A program made the position numbers and the translations under genes. The notes under the pieces were generated by a model that had not been told where the DNA came from, did not search any database, and saw nothing but the letters and a program-made list of their open reading frames with translations. This document shows, one piece after another, positions 5,782-8,926 of a DNA stretch of 8,926 nucleotides (positions within the stretch are counted from its first letter, which is position 1; every line of letters starts with the position of its first letter). The DNA comes from Armatimonadota bacterium (lineage in GTDB: Bacteria; Sysuimicrobiota; Sysuimicrobiia; Sysuimicrobiales; Kaftiobacteriaceae). Location of the stretch: positions 1 to 8,926 of the forward strand of contig JAIBHM010000066.1 in assembly GCA_020028535.1 (NCBI GenBank), in the 5' to 3' direction.

Positions 5782-6248
5782 CCGAGGTCGGGGTCGTGGC
5801 GGCCCTCTACGCCGCCCTGACGATCGTGTTGCAGCCGGTCAGTTACGGGCCGGTGCAGTTCCGCCTGGCCGAAGTCTTGAAGCCCCTGGTGATCTGGGAG
5901 CCTCACCTCATCGCGGCGTTCGTGCTCGGCAACTTTCTGTCCAACCTGAGCAGCCCCTACGCCGGACCCTGGGAACTCCTCTTCATGCCATTCGCCAACC
6001 TGGTCGGGGCGTGGCTCTGCTATGCGGTGGGGCGGCGTTGGCCGTACGCCGGTGCCGCGCTGTATGCGTTGGTCATCGCCACCGCAGTCAGTTTGATGTT
6101 GTCCATCGTGCTCAATCTGCCGTTTGTGGCGCTGTTCCCGCCGCTGCTGGCGAGCGAGGTCATCCTGATCGTGGGCGGAGTCCCCCTCATGCGGGCTGTC
6201 CTACGGTCAGCCGAGCGGGCTCGCCGCCGCTGGCGCGAAGCAGGCTAG
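5751..6248 (+). CDS. queT: QueT family queuosine-precursor transporter (ECF-type substrate-binding membrane subunit)
   Basis: An integral membrane protein of 165 residues with five or six hydrophobic segments (about 12-28, 51-66, 76-93, 99-127 and 128-149) and a very basic C-terminus (RSAERARRRWREAG). It matches the QueT family: AALYAALTIVLQP-SYGPVQFRLAEVLKPL (17-46), with the family's YGP.QFR.aE core, then GNFLSNLSSPYAG (60-72). QueT proteins are thought to be S components of energy-coupling-factor transporters for preQ0, preQ1 or queuine; no ECF ATPase or T component is in the window, so a shared module elsewhere is inferred. The ATG lies inside queF (31-bp overlap), arguing for translational coupling. 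A GTG at 5796 with a GAGG-like site upstream is an alternative start but would cut into the first helix. The overlap with queF is independent support for the assignment. Confidence 0.86.
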   Translation: MGRLKPGPTIAEVGVVAALYAALTIVLQPVSYGPVQFRLAEVLKPLVIWEPHLIAAFVLGNFLSNLSSPYAGPWELLFMPFANLVGAWLCYAVGRRWPYAGAALYALVIATAVSLMLSIVLNLPFVALFPPLLASEVILIVGGVPLMRAVLRSAERARRRWREAG

Positions 6249-6260
6249 CTCACAAAATCA

Positions 6261-6278
6261 ACTCGGTCCGGACCGAGT
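6261..6278. repeat. Perfect 18-bp palindrome, first of a related pair
   Basis: Arms ACTCGGTCC and GGACCGAGT with no spacer, 12 bp after the queT stop in the convergent gap. It shares the core ACT-S-GGTCCGGACC-S-AGT with the palindrome at 6304-6329. No T-rich tail follows on either strand, so a normal intrinsic terminator is not obvious. It could be an RNA hairpin ending the queT transcript, or a dispersed palindromic repeat. Confidence 0.7.
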
Positions 6279-6303
6279 GCCCTAGCCCAATCAGATCACC
6301 GAA

Positions 6304-6329
6304 CGCAACTGGGTCCGGACCCAGTTGCG
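6304..6329. repeat. Perfect 26-bp palindrome, second of a related pair
   Basis: Arms CGCAACTGGGTCC and its complement, with no spacer. Its centre is 47 bp from that of the first palindrome. The two share a core but carry a symmetric C-to-G swap (ACTCGG..CCGAGT against ACTGGG..CCCAGT), which keeps pairing intact. This points to selection on, or copying of, a hairpin rather than chance. Function unknown; bidirectional transcription termination between the convergent genes is the simplest guess. Confidence 0.7.
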
Positions 6330-6370
6330 CCTGAAGCCGCACAAGAGCCCAATTGAGGCATTGACAGAGC

Positions 6371-6397
6371 CCCCGCCGGGCCCGATTCCCGGAGGGG
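6371..6397 (-). terminator. Hairpin downstream of malate synthase, probable terminator
   Basis: Arms CCCCGCCGGG (6371-6380) and CCCGGAGGGG (6388-6397) pair with one internal mismatch around a 7-nt loop. It lies 24 bp after the minus-strand malate synthase stop at 6422. The following minus-strand sequence (GCTCTGTCAATG) is only mildly T-rich, so termination may be weak or helped by Rho or by the palindromes beyond it. Confidence 0.5.
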
Positions 6398-6421
6398 ATG
6401 GCTTCCCGCGCGGATGGCTGC

Positions 6422-8011
6422 TCAGGCGAGGCGGTCGTACGCCGCCAGCGTGAGGAACTCCGTAAACTGTTCGCCAAGGGCGACATGCTCGAAGACCTCG
6501 CGGGCGTCGGCGAACTTCATCGTTCCGAACATCTTCCCGTAGGCGTCGCGCAATTTCCCAAGCTCTTCGTCCTCGATGCGCACGACCAGATCGCGGCTCA
6601 CCTTTAGCCCGCCGTTGAGCCCTGCGCGATGATGGACCCATTGCCAGACCTGCGAACGGGCGATCTCCGCCGTGGCCACGTCCTCCATCAAATTGTTGAT
6701 CGCCGCGGCGCCGGTTCCGCGCAGCCATGACTCCAGATATTGCAGCCCCACGCTGACGTTGTTGCGGAGTCCGCCTTCGGTGATCTCGCCACCGGGTACG
6801 CGCACGTCGATCAGCTCCGTGGCGCCGACACGGACGTCGTCTCGCACGCGGTCAATTTGATGCGCCCGTTCGCCCAGGGCGTTCTTGAACACCTCCATTG
6901 CCACCTGGACAAGATCGGGGTGCGCGACCCATGTCCCGTCGAAGCCATCCTTGACCTCGCGTACTTTGTCTTCGGTGACTCTGGCGATGGCGACCTCGTT
7001 CACGCCGGGGTCCCTGCGGCTGGGGATGAAGGCGGCCATGCCGCCGAGCGCATGCGCGTTTCGGCGGTGGCACGTGTGGACCAGCAGCAGGGCATAGGCA
7101 CGCATGAACGGGACCGTCATCGTGATCTGGGCGCGGTCCGGGAATAGAAACTCCGGCCGCGTCCCGAAGCACTTAATGATGCTGTAGATGTAATCCCAAC
7201 GCCCGGCGTTCAAGCCTGCCGCGTGATCTCGCAACTCGTAGAGGATCTCGTCCATCTCGAAGGCCGCCAGGATGTGCTCGATGAGCACCGTAGCTTTGAT
7301 CGTGCCGTGAGAAATCCCCAACTGCTCTTCCGAGAACGTGAAGACGTCGTTCCACAGTCGCGCTTCGAGATGGTTCTCGACCTTGGGAAGGTAGAAGTAG
7401 GGCCCGGTGCCTCGATCGAGCAGCCGGCGGGCGCAATGGAAAAAGTACAGGCCGAAGTCGAACAGGCTGCCGGAGATGGGCATGCCATCCACAAGGACGT
7501 GACGTTCCGGCAGGTGCCAGCCCCTCGGGCGCACGAGCAGCACCGCGGTTTCGTCCTTGAGGCGGTAGACCTTCTCGGGAGTCTGCAGCGAGATCGTCCG
7601 CTCGATTGCGTCGATGAGATTGGCCTGGCCGGTGACCATGTTGCCCCACGTCGGCGTATTCGCGTCCTCGAAGTCGGCCATGAAGATGGACGCGCCGGAG
7701 TTGAGCGCGTTGATGACCATCTTGCGGTCGGTCGGGCCGGTGATCTCGACCCAACGCTTTTGCAAGTCTGGGGGCGTGGGCGCAATCTTCCACTCGGATT
7801 CTCGGACGGGGCGCGTAGAGGGGAGAAATTCCGGCAAAGCGCCGGCGTCGAGCTCCCGCTGACGCTCCTGGCGGCGACGCAGCAGTTGCTCACGTGTTGG
7901 GTTGAACTTGCGGTGGATACCGGCGACAAATCGCAGCGCCTCCGGTGTCAGGATCCGATCGAATCCCTCCACCTTTGGACCGCGAATCTGGATCTCTTCG
8001 GCGACTGACAT
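6422..8011 (-). CDS. aceB: Malate synthase A
   Basis: Condenses glyoxylate with acetyl-CoA and water to malate in the cytoplasm, the second step of the glyoxylate shunt or an outlet for glyoxylate from other routes. The 529-residue product has the normal isoform A length. Diagnostic segments in order: ASIFMADFEDANTPTW (108-122); LLVRPRGWHLPERH, with the catalytic Arg161; FYLPKVENHLEARLWNDVF (206-224); LIEHILAAFEMDEI, with Glu245, and GRWDYIYSIIK, with Asp273, the expected Mg ligands; FDGTWVAHPDLV (357-368); RNNVSVGLQYLESWLRG (416-432); and NNLMEDVATAEIARSQVWQW (439-458), with the catalytic base Asp444. All key residues look intact. The ATG follows the aldehyde dehydrogenase stop by 14 bp and its ribosome-binding site is weak, so it is probably expressed from the upstream operon. 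Isocitrate lyase is not in the window. Confidence 0.97.
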   Translation of the reverse strand: MSVAEEIQIRGPKVEGFDRILTPEALRFVAGIHRKFNPTREQLLRRRQERQRELDAGALPEFLPSTRPVRESEWKIAPTPPDLQKRWVEITGPTDRKMVINALNSGASIFMADFEDANTPTWGNMVTGQANLIDAIERTISLQTPEKVYRLKDETAVLLVRPRGWHLPERHVLVDGMPISGSLFDFGLYFFHCARRLLDRGTGPYFYLPKVENHLEARLWNDVFTFSEEQLGISHGTIKATVLIEHILAAFEMDEILYELRDHAAGLNAGRWDYIYSIIKCFGTRPEFLFPDRAQITMTVPFMRAYALLLVHTCHRRNAHALGGMAAFIPSRRDPGVNEVAIARVTEDKVREVKDGFDGTWVAHPDLVQVAMEVFKNALGERAHQIDRVRDDVRVGATELIDVRVPGGEITEGGLRNNVSVGLQYLESWLRGTGAAAINNLMEDVATAEIARSQVWQWVHHRAGLNGGLKVSRDLVVRIEDEELGKLRDAYGKMFGTMKFADAREVFEHVALGEQFTEFLTLAAYDRLA

Positions 8012-8025
8012 CGTTGTGGTCTCGG

Positions 8026-8926
8026 TTATCTGTACTTGATGGACACGACTTTCGGCTGCAGGAAGTACAGGAGGTAGTCCGGCCCACCCACCTTGGCGTC
8101 GGTCCCGCTCATGTTAAAGCCCCCGAAGGGGTGCACCCCTACCATCGCGCCGGTGCACTTCCGGTTGAGATAGAGATTGCCGCAGAAGAATTCATTGCGC
8201 GCCCTGGCAAGCTTCTCGGGGTTGCGGGAGAACACGGCCCCGGTGAGGCCGTACTCCGTGCCGTTGGCGATGTCGAGCGCGTCGTCGAAGTCCTTGGCCT
8301 TGATGACCGCCACGACGGGTCCAAAGATCTCCTCCTGCGCAATCCGTGCCTTGCGATCGACGTCGACGTACACGGTCGGTTGGATGTAGTGCCCCGAGCC
8401 ATCGCCCGGTTCACCGCCCGCGGCCAGCCGTCCCTCGGTCTTGCCGGCCTTGATGTATTCCATGATGGTCTGCTTCGCGCGTTCATTGATGACAGGCCCG
8501 CAGAAGTAGTTGTCCTTGGCGGGCCCCTGCTCGAGCGCGCGCACTTTCTCGACAAACGCCTCAACGACTTCCTTATATATAGGCGCGGTGGCGACCAGAC
8601 GGGACCCCGCGGAGCACTTCTGCCCCTGGAAGCCGTAGCCTGAAACGACCGCGGCGGCGACGGCGTCTTCCAGATCCGCTTCCTCGTCGATGACGACAGC
8701 GTTCTTTCCGCCCATCTCGGCGATACAGCGCTTCAACCAAATCTGTCCGGAGGATACCTTCGCCGCGTGTTCGTACAGCCGTAGGCCAACGTCCTTGCTA
8801 CCGGTAAACGCGATCATGCGAACGCGCGGGTGCAGCACAAGCGGATCGCCCACGGTCCCACCCGGGCCGGTGATGATGTTGAGCACGCCGGCCGGGAGGC
8901 CCGCTTCCTCCATCACTTCCGCAAAG
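8026..8926 (-). CDS. pruA: L-glutamate gamma-semialdehyde (1-pyrroline-5-carboxylate) dehydrogenase, 5' end outside window
   Basis: Oxidises L-glutamate gamma-semialdehyde to glutamate with NAD+, the second step of proline (and arginine/ornithine) breakdown. About 300 C-terminal residues are visible and the frame is open to the right edge; the full protein should be about 510-545 residues, so the N-terminal part with much of the NAD-binding fold lies outside. Visible features are the ITGPGGTVGDPLV and VRMIAFTGSKDVG cofactor segments, the catalytic Glu in AEMGGKNAVV, the catalytic Cys in GYGFQGQKCSAGSR, EEIFGPVVAV, and the end GNLYLNRKCTGAMVGVHPFGGFNMSGTDAKVGGPDYLLYFLQPK. That last stretch is characteristic of the RocA/PruA group rather than other aldehyde dehydrogenases. 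The symbol rocA is equally valid. It is the upstream partner of malate synthase, 14 bp apart. Confidence 0.94.
   Translation of the reverse strand, partial: FAEVMEEAGLPAGVLNIITGPGGTVGDPLVLHPRVRMIAFTGSKDVGLRLYEHAAKVSSGQIWLKRCIAEMGGKNAVVIDEEADLEDAVAAAVVSGYGFQGQKCSAGSRLVATAPIYKEVVEAFVEKVRALEQGPAKDNYFCGPVINERAKQTIMEYIKAGKTEGRLAAGGEPGDGSGHYIQPTVYVDVDRKARIAQEEIFGPVVAVIKAKDFDDALDIANGTEYGLTGAVFSRNPEKLARARNEFFCGNLYLNRKCTGAMVGVHPFGGFNMSGTDAKVGGPDYLLYFLQPKVVSIKYR

Noticed and set aside
7223..8008. 261-codon plus-strand open frame
   Set aside because: It is the antisense shadow of malate synthase A, which is unambiguous on the minus strand.
7945..8643. 232-codon plus-strand open frame
   Set aside because: It is antisense to the aldehyde dehydrogenase and malate synthase start region, with no domain signal.

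Overview
The window is GC-rich (by eye roughly 60-65 % G+C) bacterial chromosomal DNA. Genes are tightly packed, purine-rich Shine-Dalgarno sequences are strong, and GTG starts are frequent. I see no mobile element, CRISPR array, tRNA or rRNA. The mix (a Thermus-type seven-iron ferredoxin, a unimodal QueF, a QueT family transporter, a TctABC transporter, RocA/PruA-type aldehyde dehydrogenase next to malate synthase A) fits a free-living heterotroph from a GC-rich, probably uncultured lineage. Candidates such as Sysuimicrobiota, Chloroflexota, Methylomirabilota or Rokubacteria are possible, but the sequence alone does not settle the phylum.

Layout. Positions 1-3004 (minus strand) hold a tripartite tricarboxylate transporter operon read tctC-tctB-tctA; tctA is cut by the left edge a few residues short of a normal C-terminus. 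Upstream of it, also on the minus strand, are an exported protein of unknown function (3150-3599), a tiny Lys/Arg-rich basic protein (3717-3947) and a seven-iron ferredoxin with an unusual internal insertion (4042-4410). Two hairpin terminators (3087-3124, 3665-3690) split this stretch into separate transcription units.

An AT-rich divergent intergenic region (4411-4625) separates the ferredoxin from a plus-strand GntR/FCD regulator (4626-5306), which lacks one of the usual metal-ligand histidines. It is followed by queF (5356-5781) and an overlapping queT (5751-6248), a small queuosine-precursor module: QueT probably imports a 7-deazaguanine and QueF reduces preQ0 to preQ1. The convergent gap 6249-6421 contains two related perfect palindromes and a third hairpin.

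Positions 6422-8926 (minus strand) carry the 3' part of an L-glutamate gamma-semialdehyde dehydrogenase gene (truncated by the right edge) followed 14 bp later by malate synthase A. This probably forms a carbon-catabolic operon feeding proline/glutamate carbon and glyoxylate into the TCA cycle. Together with the organic-acid type uptake system at the left end, the window suggests an organism scavenging amino and organic acids.

Several genes have in-frame upstream extensions that a longest-ORF rule would wrongly include. The starts given here were chosen from Shine-Dalgarno sequences, signal peptides and family N-termini.
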